A stretch of 64,000 nucleotides of DNA. It comes from Muscardinus avellanarius (Eukaryota > Chordata > Mammalia > Rodentia > Gliridae). Position numbers and translations under genes: made by a program. The notes under the pieces were generated by a model. That model was not told the DNA's origin. It saw nothing but the letters and a program-made list of their open reading frames with translations, and searched no databases. Positions 21,425 through 30,984 of the stretch are shown here, one piece after another; the first letter of the stretch is position 1, and each line of letters opens with the position of its first letter. Location: positions 76,553,860 through 76,617,859 of the forward strand of contig OY726571.1 in the NCBI GenBank assembly GCA_963383645.1, read 5' to 3'.

Positions 21425-21629
21425 GCAGCAGGGTGTGGTGGTGCACACTTTTAATCCCAGCATTCGGGAGGCTGAGACAGGACGATCCAGGTTCGCGGAC
21501 AGCCTCAGCTACTTAGTGAGGTCCTTTACAACTCAGTGAGACCCTGTTTCAAAACAAAGAATAAAAAATAGGGCTGAGGGTGCAGCACGGAGCTAGAATG
21601 CCCTTGGGTTCCATCCCCAGTACTGCAAT
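21425..21629 (+). mobile_element. B1-dID SINE
   Basis: GCAGGGTGTGGTGGTGCACA head, full core with CTCAGCTACTTAGTGAGG, tail ends CCCCAGTACTGC, then (AATAA)n. Confidence 0.92.
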
Positions 21630-21935
21630 AAAATAAAATAAAATAAGTACCTCACAGCAAAGGGAGATCAGATTCAGCATTAGAACACAGATCTTCTGAT
21701 TGTTATTCTGAAACCCACCTCACTTTATCGCATGGCTGTCAGGGCAGGATAATGTATGCATGACAACATAATAATGCATGCATGATATTAAATGTATGCA
21801 TATCATGTGTGACATACATGTATATATGACCATTTCATAAGTTAGAAAAATGACATCCCACAATCAGAGCTCAAAGCCAGAGAAAATTCTTCACAAGTTG
21901 AGGGTTGGACGGGTCCACTGTCTCCTGACAGATTC

Positions 21936-22030
21936 GTTTCTTTTCTTTCTCTTTCTTTTCTTTCTTTCTTTCCTCTTTTCTTTCTTCCTTCCTTCCTTTC
22001 TTTCTTTCTTTCTTGCTTGCTTGCTTGCTT
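21936..22030. repeat. Polypyrimidine microsatellite (TTTC/TTCC/TTGC)n
   Basis: Mixed TTTC, TTCC and TTGC tetramers forming the tail side of the following minus-strand SINE fragment. Confidence 0.95.
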
Positions 22031-22143
22031 TTTTTGTGGTTGCAGAGGGCCTCACTAAGTAGCTGAGGCTGGCCGCAAACATGTGATCTCCCTGTCTCAG
22101 CTGCCCAAGTACTGGGATTACAAGCATGCATGCACACCCAGCA
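22031..22143 (-). mobile_element. B1-dID SINE, tail missing
   Basis: Only head and core are present, from GGTTGCAGAGGGCCTCACTA to TGCACACCCAGC. The ID-like half and linker are absent; the pyrimidine array abuts the core directly. Confidence 0.8.
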
Positions 22144-22149
22144 TTCAGT

Positions 22150-22745
22150 TTATCGTGAAGTAATCTACACTTCATATTTTCTCACTTGTCCTTGTACAAT
22201 CACAAGAGTTGACATATATAGGGCTTGCTACAGTGCCTGGGAGTTTTATTATTAATCACATGATATCTCCTTACTATAACTCATAGGCTAGCAATGACAG
22301 GAATAATTCCCTGTATAATGAGCAGGTCTAAAACAAACAAAAAAAGTTCCATTTTCTGAAATCTTCCTTTTGAATGAATTTAAACATCTCTAATTTTCAT
22401 AACCCACAGAATTTTATGACAAAGTGTTAGTGTTTTGCATTTTGAACTAGTCAGAAATGGGATGCTGAACAATTTAACTTCCTATTACTGTTGCACCTTT
22501 CATAGGGGTGGGATAAGAAGTTAAATGTTCCCAGAGACTCAGCTGCCGGTGCTAGTAATGCTCCAACTTCAACAGCAGTTAGTGGATTTTTTAAATCCTT
22601 TCAACATTTCCCCACAAACCATACCTGTCCCAGGTAATTCCTCTCCATCACTGCAAAGTATGTCTCCAGCCTGCTAATGTCAGGCAAGGAGAGTGACACT
22701 GGCCCCTCTCCCATTCAAGTACCAAATGGTCCATCGAGATGAAGA
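22150..22745. other. Unassigned single-copy sequence
   Basis: Nothing recognised. Confidence 0.45.
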
Positions 22746-22750
22746 GCTTC

Positions 22751-22942
22751 ACCAAGTGTGGCAAACATCTGTCATCCCAGTACTTGAGAGGCTGAGACAG
22801 GAGGATTGCAAGTTCGAGGACAGTCTTAGCAAGTAGTGAAGCTCTTAATAACCAAGCTAGACCATGTTTCAAAATAAAAATAAAACAGGATTGAGGGTGT
22901 AGCTGGAAGGCAGAATGCCCCTGGATTTAATACCCAATACTA
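22751..22942 (+). mobile_element. B1-dID SINE
   Basis: Diverged head (ACCAAGTGTGGCAAACATC), core and tail ending AATACCCAATACT. Confidence 0.88.
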
Positions 22943-23115
22943 AATGAAGAAAACAAAAAGAAGAGTTTCTGTGCCCTCCAAAAAGCATCAAGTAAGTCTA
23001 CTTAAGAGAAATGATTCTCGAGATCTCCACACCTCTTGATTTGAGACATCTCAGTAGGTCTTCAATTACGAAGCAAATTAAGCTTTGTTTCATTTGATTT
23101 TTTTTATTCATCATA

Positions 23116-23117
<2 letters not shown>

Positions 23118-23162
<45 letters not shown>
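23118..23162. repeat. (GT)n microsatellite
   Basis: About 22 GT units at the tail side of the next minus-strand SINE. Confidence 0.97.
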
Positions 23163-23164
<2 letters not shown>

Positions 23165-23166
<2 letters not shown>

Positions 23167-23355
23167 ATTGGGGATGAAACTCAGGGGCCTTCTCTGAGTT
23201 GTACCCCAATCCTATTTTATTTTTTGTTTTGAAATAGGATCTTGCTAGGTTTCTAAGAGTCTCTCTAAGTTTCTGAAGCTGCCTTCAAATCTGCAATCCT
23301 CCTATCTCAGCCTCCTAAATCCTGAAATTATAGGCAAGTGTCACCATGCCTGGGT
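23165..23355 (-). mobile_element. B1-dID SINE
   Basis: TATTGGGGATGAAACTCAGG tail complement to TCACCATGCCTGGG head complement. Confidence 0.88.
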
Positions 23356-23527
23356 ATATAATATTTTAAAAGTAAAGTATTGCTATATAACATATTTGTA
23401 TTGGAGAAAGTGAATACTGTGCCACCCAAAAAATGATCGGGTCAGCATTAAAAAAAAATCTAATACAAGCCTTGAAACAATGAAGTACTGAATGTGGGGA
23501 ATTAACCGTGATGAAAGTTTAATAATC

Positions 23528-23715
23528 AAGTCGGGTGTGGTGGCATGTACCTGTAATCCCAGTATTTGGGAGACAGGACCATAGCAGGTTTCAAGCCAGC
23601 CTCAGCAATTTAGCAAGACTCTGAGCAACTTTAACAAGACCCTGTTTCAAATTAAAAAATAAAAAGGGCTGGGGTATAGCTCAGAGATACAACGTCCCTG
23701 GGTTCAATCCCTAGA
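23528..23715 (+). mobile_element. B1-dID SINE
   Basis: AAGTCGGGTGTGGTGGCATG head; a few bases are missing at GGGAGACAGGACC; tail ends CAATCCCTAGAGGG. Confidence 0.88.
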
Positions 23716-23724
23716 GGGAAAAAA

Positions 23725-24470
23725 AAAAGACATTTCTCTGTAGTAAATTTTATACCTTCTTTAAAAGTTACATATCTTGCTCATTGTGCCAGATCAGAGG
23801 AGAATTTGACAGTGTATATAACATACATTAAATATGAAAGATGCCTGACTTCAAATAAAAAGACTTTTTGATTCAAAAGAATTCAACAATAACCCTTCAA
23901 ATGTGATTGATCATTAAATCCATCAAAGTCACAGTGCGAGACAGAAATTCTATCACAACATGGTGAAACCCATCTAAAGAAACGGGAGGGAAAAGAAAGG
24001 ATGATTAAAGTATTTCTGTTCTCTTTGGAGGATATATAGATGTAGGCCAGTCCATTCCAGTGGTCAAAAAAAAAGGTTAATGCCAGCTCTAGACTTATTC
24101 AAGAAGTGCAGCTGAAGTTATAATGATTTTAATAGCATGATAATAATTTCCGGACACCCACACACACACCTCACCATTTTTTTCAAACCTTGAGAAAGCC
24201 TTCTGATTTTTCCCATATATGCCATTTTTACAAAGGAGCAGAGCCTTTGGGGGGGGGGGGAAACATTTTTGGCTTCGTTAATGCTAGTGTATTCTGCCAG
24301 CCCCGTATTCAGTGTTCAGGACTGGACAGGCAATTACATGCAAATTTGTTGGGAGCTAGGAGGTTCATTTACTACATTCAACCCCATAGAGGAAGATCAA
24401 TAGAAGTGCAAAACCTAATCCTAGATGAAAGCGCCATGATCAGGTAATGATTATAGAGTTTAGGCCCTCG
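23725..24470. other. Unassigned SINE-poor sequence
   Basis: No gene recognised. It includes a 12-base G run near 24249-24260. Confidence 0.4.
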
Positions 24471-24477
24471 GAAGAAT

Positions 24478-24836
24478 GTTGGGAATCAAAAGGGCATGCC
24501 AGAGAAAGGCATTATGCAGGGTGCTTTTTTGAACCATATGGGAAAGACAAGAGACAAAGTGAACCAAAGAGTTGGAACACAAGAAGGTAGACATGCAGTT
24601 CAACACAGATTGTTAGGGTTTTTCAAAAGATATGAATGAGGACTGGACCAATTAAAAATGGCTGCCTCGCAAACCTTTTGTTGGCTCTTTAAAGAATAGT
24701 TGGTGTGCAAACCACTGCTCCAACTGAAACCATGCAAGCCATGCTTGCATTGAACTCAAGTAAAAAACAAACTCCTTGCTGCTAGTCCTCCTGTCTTTGA
24801 GCTTTTGTGGGGCTTTTTTTGTCTGATGTTATCAAC
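24478..24836 (+). mobile_element. Possible degenerate ERV LTR
   Basis: It starts TGTTGGGAATC. Its 3' part (CAAACTCCTTGCTGCTAGTC, CTTTGAGCTTTTGTGGGGC) resembles the R-U5 style of rodent ERV LTRs. No clear target duplication was found, so limits and class are uncertain. Confidence 0.3.
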
Positions 24837-24873
24837 CCCATCCTAGGCCACATACCGTGTTGACATCAAGAGT

Positions 24874-25258
24874 TGTTGAAATTTCATAATGAAAATTCAG
24901 AAGCATGTATATGTTAAGGATCATTCCGGATTTCATGAAAGAGGGTTGACAGAAAAGAACAGGGCGGGAACGAGTTCATGTTGCAAAGACCGGTGATTGT
25001 TCTGATTGGTTGTTAGGTAATTTGAATATCCTCATCAGGTATGAATGGATATGCAGCCTATATCACCGGAGGAAAATAAAAGTCGCTCAAGTGTGATTAG
25101 TCGTCATCAGGACTGAGCATCAATATCTTCAGAAAGTATTATGAAGATACCTGACCTGTTGTCCAGTCAATTTTTAGAGGATCCTTAGATGGTCTTCAAA
25201 GTTTTCCTGTCCCCAATAAAATGGCATGCAAATTTTATGTGCATGCACCCTGTTGCCA
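24874..25258 (+). mobile_element. Possible LTR or promoter-like block
   Basis: In order: inverted CCAAT box ATTGG (25005-25009), TATA-like AAAATAAAAG (25073-25081), then AATAAA (25215-25220). This U3-R arrangement resembles an LTR. Ends (TGTTGAAATTT at the start) are provisional and no target duplication is seen; a chance cluster cannot be excluded. Confidence 0.3.
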
Positions 25259-25293
25259 TTTCCTGGAGAAAGAAGTCTTTAATAAGAGTTTGA

Positions 25294-25486
25294 GAAGCCA
25301 GGCGTGGTGGCGCACACTTGTAATCCAGCATTTGGGAGGCTGAGACAGGTTCGCGGACAGCCTCAGCTACTTAGCAAGGCCCTTTGCAACTCAGTGAGAC
25401 CCTGTTTCAAAATAAAGAATAAAAAATAGGACTGGGCATGTTGCTCGAAGGTAGAATGCCCCTGGGTTTCATCCCCAGTACCAAAA
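25294..25486 (+). mobile_element. B1-dID SINE
   Basis: AGCCAGGCGTGGTGGCGCAC head, the AGGAGGATC segment deleted, tail ends CCCCAGTACC. Confidence 0.9.
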
Positions 25487-25489
25487 AAT

Positions 25490-25948
25490 AAATGGTTTGA
25501 GAGAGTTTTTGAAACAGGGAAAAAATCTAATCTAGAACCTCTAATAAGTTAAAAAAAATGACCTTCAATATCTCTCTGGGTTAATGTAGGTCCTCTATGC
25601 CATAATAGGAGTGAGCCTGTGCAAAGATTTTATTAGAGGAAATAGCTGTCAGAAAAATAAGAGAATGGGTGAGGGAGATAGGGAGAGGTATAAGGAAAGA
25701 TGCAACTCTGACCCCAAGAGAAAAACAAAGCTAAGCCATCATGTGGTCCTCGGAAGGTTGGGCAAAGCTACAGGTAATTCTTGAAACAAAGCTCCAAGTC
25801 ATGAGTAGTGTTCTGAGTCTTACCGGAACAAGTCTGCCTGGGCTTCTCTTCTGTGCTAAGTCTCGGAGAAATAGATAGGAAGAATGGCCTGGGCTCGAGA
25901 ACTTGGAATAGATTTCAGAGCCCAGCAATTAGGGATCTTATTGCCAAG
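25490..25948. other. Unassigned single-copy sequence
   Basis: Nothing recognised; it borders the second inverted duplication. Confidence 0.4.
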
Positions 25949-26114
25949 TATACTATAAACATATTCCTAATTTATTTTCAAATTTTATGTTGTTCTTGTA
26001 ATTTCTTTTTTCTCTCCTCTGTGAGTTTCAATGTGAAGATTAAGCAAAGATTTTGGATGACTTTTTCTCAGGGAAATAACTTTCTTTAGTATTTAGTTCC
26101 ACTGAGTAACATAA
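25949..26114 (+). repeat. Second inverted duplication, arm A
   Basis: 166 bases whose reverse complement recurs at 27021-27187 at roughly 88-90 percent identity by eye, with three small gaps. Similarity stops sharply at both ends. Confidence 0.88.
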
Positions 26115-26690
26115 ACGAAACGACTCACTTGCTATCATCAAAGATATGCCAGGCACATTCTCATGGCCGCCAGTCTTTAAGTCATGGTATTAGTAAGATC
26201 TATTCTCCAACCCACCCAATGCTCTTGTTGAGGAAATCAGACCGAATCCTATACACTTCTCAAATAGTCACTTAGTTCCAGTGTCTTGGTCTATATGATA
26301 ATTCCAACTTGAAAACTTAGTTCAAAGCTCTAATCCTTATTAGGCTGCCAGGTGGAGGTCTTTGTAGTTTGGATTGCATTTGTTCAAAACTAAAATCAAA
26401 AGAGTTTCTGTTCTTTCACCTACTTGTTTCTGAATTATTCACATATTAAGACTTCGTTGTTGTAAAACACTATATGAGAAATAATGGAGACTACTAGAAT
26501 ACGATGAAATAGTTACTGTGCTTTAAAATGAATGGAGAGAAGTTGGAGACTAGGAAAAATACAAATTCACAAGGCCGCCTCGGCAGTCACAATTTGGAAA
26601 CATGAACAGTGTGCCTCAACATGATATCTTTGGCGAGTCCCAATGCCACGTCAGAAAACTGTTGTCATGGTGCTTTGATAATAATCGCAC
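26115..26690. other. Unassigned single-copy sequence between inverted arms
   Basis: No recognised gene or repeat. Confidence 0.4.
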
Positions 26691-26696
26691 AAAATA

Positions 26697-26898
26697 AGCC
26701 AGGTGTGGTAGCACACGCTTGTAATCCCAGTACATGGGAGGCTGAGACAGGAGGATCACGGGTTCACGGCCAGCCTCAACTACTTAGCGAGGCCCTCTGC
26801 AACTTGGTGAGACCCTGTTTCAAAATAAAGAATAAAACATAGGGCTTGAGGTGTAGCTCAGAGGTGGAATGACCTTGGGTTCCATCCCCGGTACCGCA
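26697..26898 (+). mobile_element. B1-dID SINE
   Basis: AGCCAGGTGTGGTAGCACAC head, full core, tail ends CCCCGGTACCGC, then a short AATA/ATA run. Confidence 0.92.
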
Positions 26899-27020
26899 AA
26901 AAAAATAATAATAATAATCACATAAAATTATCAGAGAAGAGAAGTATTCTGGCTAGAAGGTTTAGGTTTGGCGACCTTGACCTGATTCTCTTTTGAAGAT
27001 TACACTAGCATATTTCACAC

Positions 27021-27187
27021 TTATGTTACTCAATGGAACTAAATACTAAAGATAATTATTTCCTGAGAAAATCATCTAAAATCCTTGCTTAATCTTCACA
27101 TTGAAACTTACAGAAGGGAGGGAAAAGAAATCCCAAGAACAACATAAAACGCAAAAGTAAATACATTAGGAATATGTTTATAGTATA
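27021..27187 (-). repeat. Second inverted duplication, arm B
   Basis: Reverse complement of arm A at 25949-26114. It lies next to an old L1 fragment that begins about 27200. Confidence 0.88.
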
Positions 27188-27194
27188 TACCACA

Positions 27195-27680
27195 AGTTCT
27201 TCACTTATGAAGCCCTCTCACAAGCCAATAATGGTGAACACACCAATTAAAAAATGGGCAAAAGTCATGACTAGAAAATGTACAGAAGTGCACATTGTTT
27301 ATATATGAAAAATCAAATTTACAATGAGTAAAATGCAAATTAAACAATAAATGAGAATTCAACTTTATAATGAATAAAATGCAAATTAAATAATAAGCTG
27401 CTATTTTCATTTATATAATCGGTAATTCACAAGAATAATAAAATCCACCATTGTCAAGGGTATTGGGAAGCAGGTCTTGGTTGGAAAAACTCTAAAATTT
27501 CTCTTAAAGCCAATCCAATACAATATGCTAAGGGAATTTTAAAAATATATCTGTTTTTGACCTACATTCTACTTTGAGAAATGTAGCCCAAGAAAATATT
27601 ACAGATATATACCAAATACGTAACATTCAGCGAATGTATTTATAATTACAAAATAAAGCTAGCTTAAGGATATTAATGAA
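27195..27680 (+). mobile_element. Old L1M fragment (ORF2 3' part)
   Basis: CCAATTAAAAAATGGGCAAA, AAATGCAAATTAAACAATAA and TGGTTGGAAAAACTCTAAAA match the conserved ORF2 3' region of ancient L1 elements. Stops and indels make it non-coding. A 46-base tandem duplication lies inside it (27313-27405). Confidence 0.65.
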
Positions 27681-27689
27681 ATGAACTTT

Positions 27690-28110
27690 TCTGTCGTCTT
27701 TCAAAATTACATTAAAAAGTATTAGCCTATGCAACCTAACGATGCTTATGATAAATTTCTAGGTAAAATGATAGTTTCCATTTTAGTATTCTGTATCTTC
27801 ATTTCTATTGACTTTGCAGGGTGATCCCAAGATAAAAACAATTTTATGGCAGCAGACATCTGGTTTTGATTCAAATTTCTCCTGTAAAATCAATAGTTCC
27901 TTGTCTATTACTTGAAAAATAAAAAGACCACAAAATAGAAGTTTTGAACAATTCACCTGGGGGCTTATTCCAGTTGAGTTTAAGGAGCATATGGGCAGCA
28001 ATATTATTTAAATCTTTCAGTTATGACTGATCAGCCTCAAACAACTGACCACGCTGACTTAAGAAACAGACTAGGAGAAAGAGCCGAAGCAAACTGTTAG
28101 AAAAGGACCA
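27690..28110. other. Unassigned single-copy sequence
   Basis: Nothing recognised. Confidence 0.45.
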
Positions 28111-28115
28111 GCAAC

Positions 28116-28314
28116 GGCTGGGAGCATTGGCGCGTGTCTGTGAGCCCAGTACTGGGGAGGCTGAGGCAGGAGGATCGCAGGTTCCTGGCCAGCCTCAGCA
28201 ACTTAGTGAGGCCCTTAGCAACTTAGTGGGACCCTGTTTCAAAATAAAAAATAAAATAAAATAGGGCTGGGGGTGTAGGTAAAAGGTAGAAGGCCCCTGA
28301 GTTCATCCCCAATA
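28116..28314 (+). mobile_element. B1-dID SINE
   Basis: GGCTGGGAGCATTGGCGCGT head, full core, tail ending CATCCCCAATA. Confidence 0.9.
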
Positions 28315-28318
28315 AGAC

Positions 28319-28369
28319 AAGGAAAGGAAGGAAGGAAGGAAGGAAGGAAGGAAGGAAGGAAGGAAGGAA
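28319..28369. repeat. (GGAA)n microsatellite
   Basis: About 12 GGAA units from the SINE tail. Confidence 0.97.
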
Positions 28370-28404
28370 ACCAACCGGCTAGATTCCTCTCCATGGAAAG
28401 AACC

Positions 28405-28558
28405 CAGGACAAGTTACTGTACCCCTCTAGCTTCAGTCACTTCACTGTAAGGCAAAGATACTACCCCTCTCAGAGGATTCTTATGGAGATGAGAGACAAT
28501 GTGTGTAAATCTTTACCCTCCCTGTGTTGTTTATAAGGCATTTGCAAAGTGCCGGCGA
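28405..28558 (+). mobile_element. MIR SINE fragment
   Basis: GACAAGTTACTGTACCCCTC, TTCAGTCACTTCACTGTAAG, GAGGATTCTTATGGAGATGA and TTTGCAAAGTGCC follow the MIR order from core to 3' end. Ancient and diverged. Confidence 0.65.
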
Positions 28559-28559
28559 C

Positions 28560-28970
28560 AGACCTGGTGGTGCACACCTATGATCCCAGTACTTAGGAGG
28601 TTGAGACAGGAGGATCGCAGGTTTGAAGCCAGCTTCAGCAATGAAAGGACACTCTCAGCAATCTAGCAAGACCCTGTTTCAGAATAAAATAGGACTTGGC
28701 CGGGCGTGGTGGCGCACGCTTGCAATCCCAGCATTTGGGAGGCTGAGACAGGAGGATCGCGGTTCGCAGTCTCAGCTTCTTAGTGAGGCCCTCTGCAACT
28801 CAGTGAGACCCTTTTTCAAAATGAAGAATAAAAAATGGGCTGGCGGTGTAGCTCGGAGGTAGAATGCCCCTGGGTTCCACCCCCAGTACCAAAAATAAAA
28901 TAAAATAAAATAAAATAGGACTTGGGGCATTGTTCAGAGGTATAGTACCCCTGATTTTGATCTCCAGGAA
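28560..28970 (+). mobile_element. B1-dID SINE split by a younger SINE
   Basis: The first part (28560-28699) ends in the linker AATAAAATAGGACTTGG. The ID-like tail resumes at 28926 (GGCATTGTTCAGAGGTATAG). The 14 bases AAAATAGGACTTGG occur at 28686-28699 and 28912-28925, the target duplication of the inner SINE. Confidence 0.9.
28699..28911 (+). mobile_element. B1-dID SINE, young, nested
   Basis: GCCGGGCGTGGTGGCGCACG head, core CTCAGCTTCTTAGTGAGG, tail CCCCCAGTACC plus (AATAA)n. Inserted within the older SINE's linker, with a 14-base target duplication. Confidence 0.93.
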
Positions 28971-29145
28971 AGGAGGGAAGGAAAGGAGGGAGGAAGGGAG
29001 AAAGGGAGAAAGAGAGGAAGGAAGGAAGGAAGGAAGGAAGGAAGGAAGGAAGGAAGGGAGAGAGGGAGGAATAAAGGAAGGAAGGAAGGGAGGGAGGAAT
29101 GAAGGAAGGAAGGAAGGAAGGAAGGAAGGAAGGAAGGAAGGAAGA
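28968..29145. repeat. (GGAA)n/(GGGA)n microsatellite
   Basis: About 178 bases of GGAA units with GGGA and AGAG variants, growing from the outer SINE's tail. Confidence 0.97.
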
Positions 29146-29149
29146 CGCA

Positions 29150-29915
29150 CCTTGGAAATTATTAATATCACTACATCCCTAAAAACAAGAGTCAATCCTG
29201 ATGAATCCTTAATGGAGCCACAAGCTCACCCAGCCAGATAAGTGAATATTCCCACGACAAAAATAAGTGGAAATTTATTTCACTCCAAGAAGACCAAGTC
29301 CACAAGAAAAGCCTCTGCATCCATTTGTGGTCCTACCAGTCCCACTTGGGCTTATGTATCATTATTTATTTGGTGTTGGACTGGAAATACTACATATTCT
29401 GTGAACTTTACCCTACCCAGTTGCTCTTCTCATTATTTTCAGAAGAAAAATCTTCCAAGGCCACTGCTGCCTATGTGGCAACCGCTAGGAGTTCTTAAGC
29501 ACCGCCACAGTGGGTGTCCTAGAAGCATACTTTTCTCTACAAACTCCTGCTGCGTACGTACTATTCCCATTCAATAGGCCAAGAAATGGTGTGGACGGGA
29601 TTTAAGATCACAGCTATGGTTTCTTCAGCAATCATGGGATCCCCAGCATCTCATACGAGGTTCTCCCCAACTTTATAACCAGGTCATAATTTTCTCGTGT
29701 GCAAAATAAAACGAGGAAGCAAGCTCTGGGGAAGGAAGGGGATGATAGTAATGAATGGAGACTTCCGAGCTACATTATTTATGCAAAACTTGATGGAGGT
29801 GGAGAAATCCAGAGACTACTTGTATGGAGGAGATTCAGAGAAACAGAGTACCACAGGCCTCTCGTGCATTCAGAGAAATGAAAAGATGCTTCCAGAGAGC
29901 ACCAGGGGCCCTGTT
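29150..29915. other. Unassigned single-copy sequence
   Basis: An open frame of 111 codons (29242-29577) has no recognised domain. Some MIR-like resemblance near 29560-29620 is too weak to call. Confidence 0.4.
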
Positions 29916-29918
29916 GAG

Positions 29919-29920
<2 letters not shown>

Positions 29921-29957
<37 letters not shown>
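29921..29957. repeat. (GT)n microsatellite
   Basis: About 18 GT units at the tail side of the next SINE. Confidence 0.97.
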
Positions 29958-29958
<1 letters not shown>

Positions 29959-30155
29959 TACTGGGGATGGAACCCAAGGGCATTCCACCTCCGAGCTCAC
30001 CCCCAGCCCTATTTTTTATTTTTTATTTTAAAGCAGGGTCTCACTGGGTTGCAAAGAGCCTCACTAAGTAGCTGAGGTTGTCCGCAAACCATGATCCTCC
30101 TGTCTCAGCATCCCAAATGCTGGGGTTACAAGTGTGCACCAGCCACCACACCTAG
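29958..30155 (-). mobile_element. B1-dID SINE
   Basis: GGTACTGGGGATGGAACCCA tail complement to CACCACACCTAG head complement. Confidence 0.92.
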
Positions 30156-30575
30156 TTCATTGAGGAGAATTTAAGTGAACTTGCAGCAGGCCAATTCCAT
30201 CCAGAACTGGAAAATGCTCAATGACTTGTATTTAAATTAAACACTTTAGTTCTAGAAAGGCTCAAGAGTAGGATACTGAATGAGATAACAAAAAATGTAC
30301 CCAACATACAGATCCTCTTACCAACTTATACTGAGACTAATGAGATGGCAAATAATGAAAACCTGAGATATCTGTTGGTTGGTTAATGTAAGCAAACACG
30401 TGTATAATAGGTTCAAGTAAACATTTTTTTAGATTCAAGTAATTTTTTTCAAAACTCCACACCATGTTTCGCCAACAAAGATATGTACTCTTATTTTCAT
30501 TTTGAATGTCTCTGAAATAAAAGAACACCTTAGAGTCAATAAAACCACTGTAACCAGGAAACCCTCTTGACTTAC

Positions 30576-30833
30576 ATGTCTGCTGACCCAAAAGCAAACC
30601 TGGTTGCTTTTCCTGGTGGCTTTCTTGGGGAATTAGAACCTCTTGGTTGCCAGTGATCAGAACACGGAAGTCCATTAGAGAAGGAGGCTCTACTTCTGCT
30701 TGTTGTTTAGAACCTCTCATTGGCATTTTCTGAAAGACTGAATCTACATTAACATTGGCTAAGGTCATTGTTTGCTTATAATTCAGTGACAAGAGTGAAC
30801 TCGTATTGGAGCCATCCCAACTTAAAGAGAGTC
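30576..30833 (-). other. Candidate coding exon, unidentified
   Basis: 258 bases (a multiple of three) open in one minus-strand frame. On that strand a pyrimidine-rich stretch ending TTAAAAAG precedes the segment and a consensus-like donor ACAT|GTAAGT ends it. An in-frame TAA lies immediately upstream of the presumed acceptor, while the frame stays open past the donor to about 30337. The roughly 85 encoded residues are hydrophilic, with no signal peptide, membrane span or domain I recognise. It lies in repeat-free DNA. It could equally be a chance open frame with fortuitous splice-like motifs. Confidence 0.25.
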
Positions 30834-30984
30834 CTTTTTAAGCACAGAGAAAAGAATGTTACGGGGAAACAAATATATCAATGACTCTGATTTTAAAAAA
30901 AAATAATAAATCAGGAGAGTCACCCTCTTGAGTTTGAACACATGCTGGAAATACCTGACTATGCTGTGCTTCTATCCTCTTCTA

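Noticed and set aside
24348..24360. TGTTGGGAGC as the start of an IAP-type LTR
   Set aside because: The text beyond the first ten bases does not resemble such an LTR and no matching end or target duplication follows.
29242..29577. 111-codon open frame after a GGAA array
   Set aside because: No domain, no coding texture; the surrounding DNA is ordinary and the start codon has no support.
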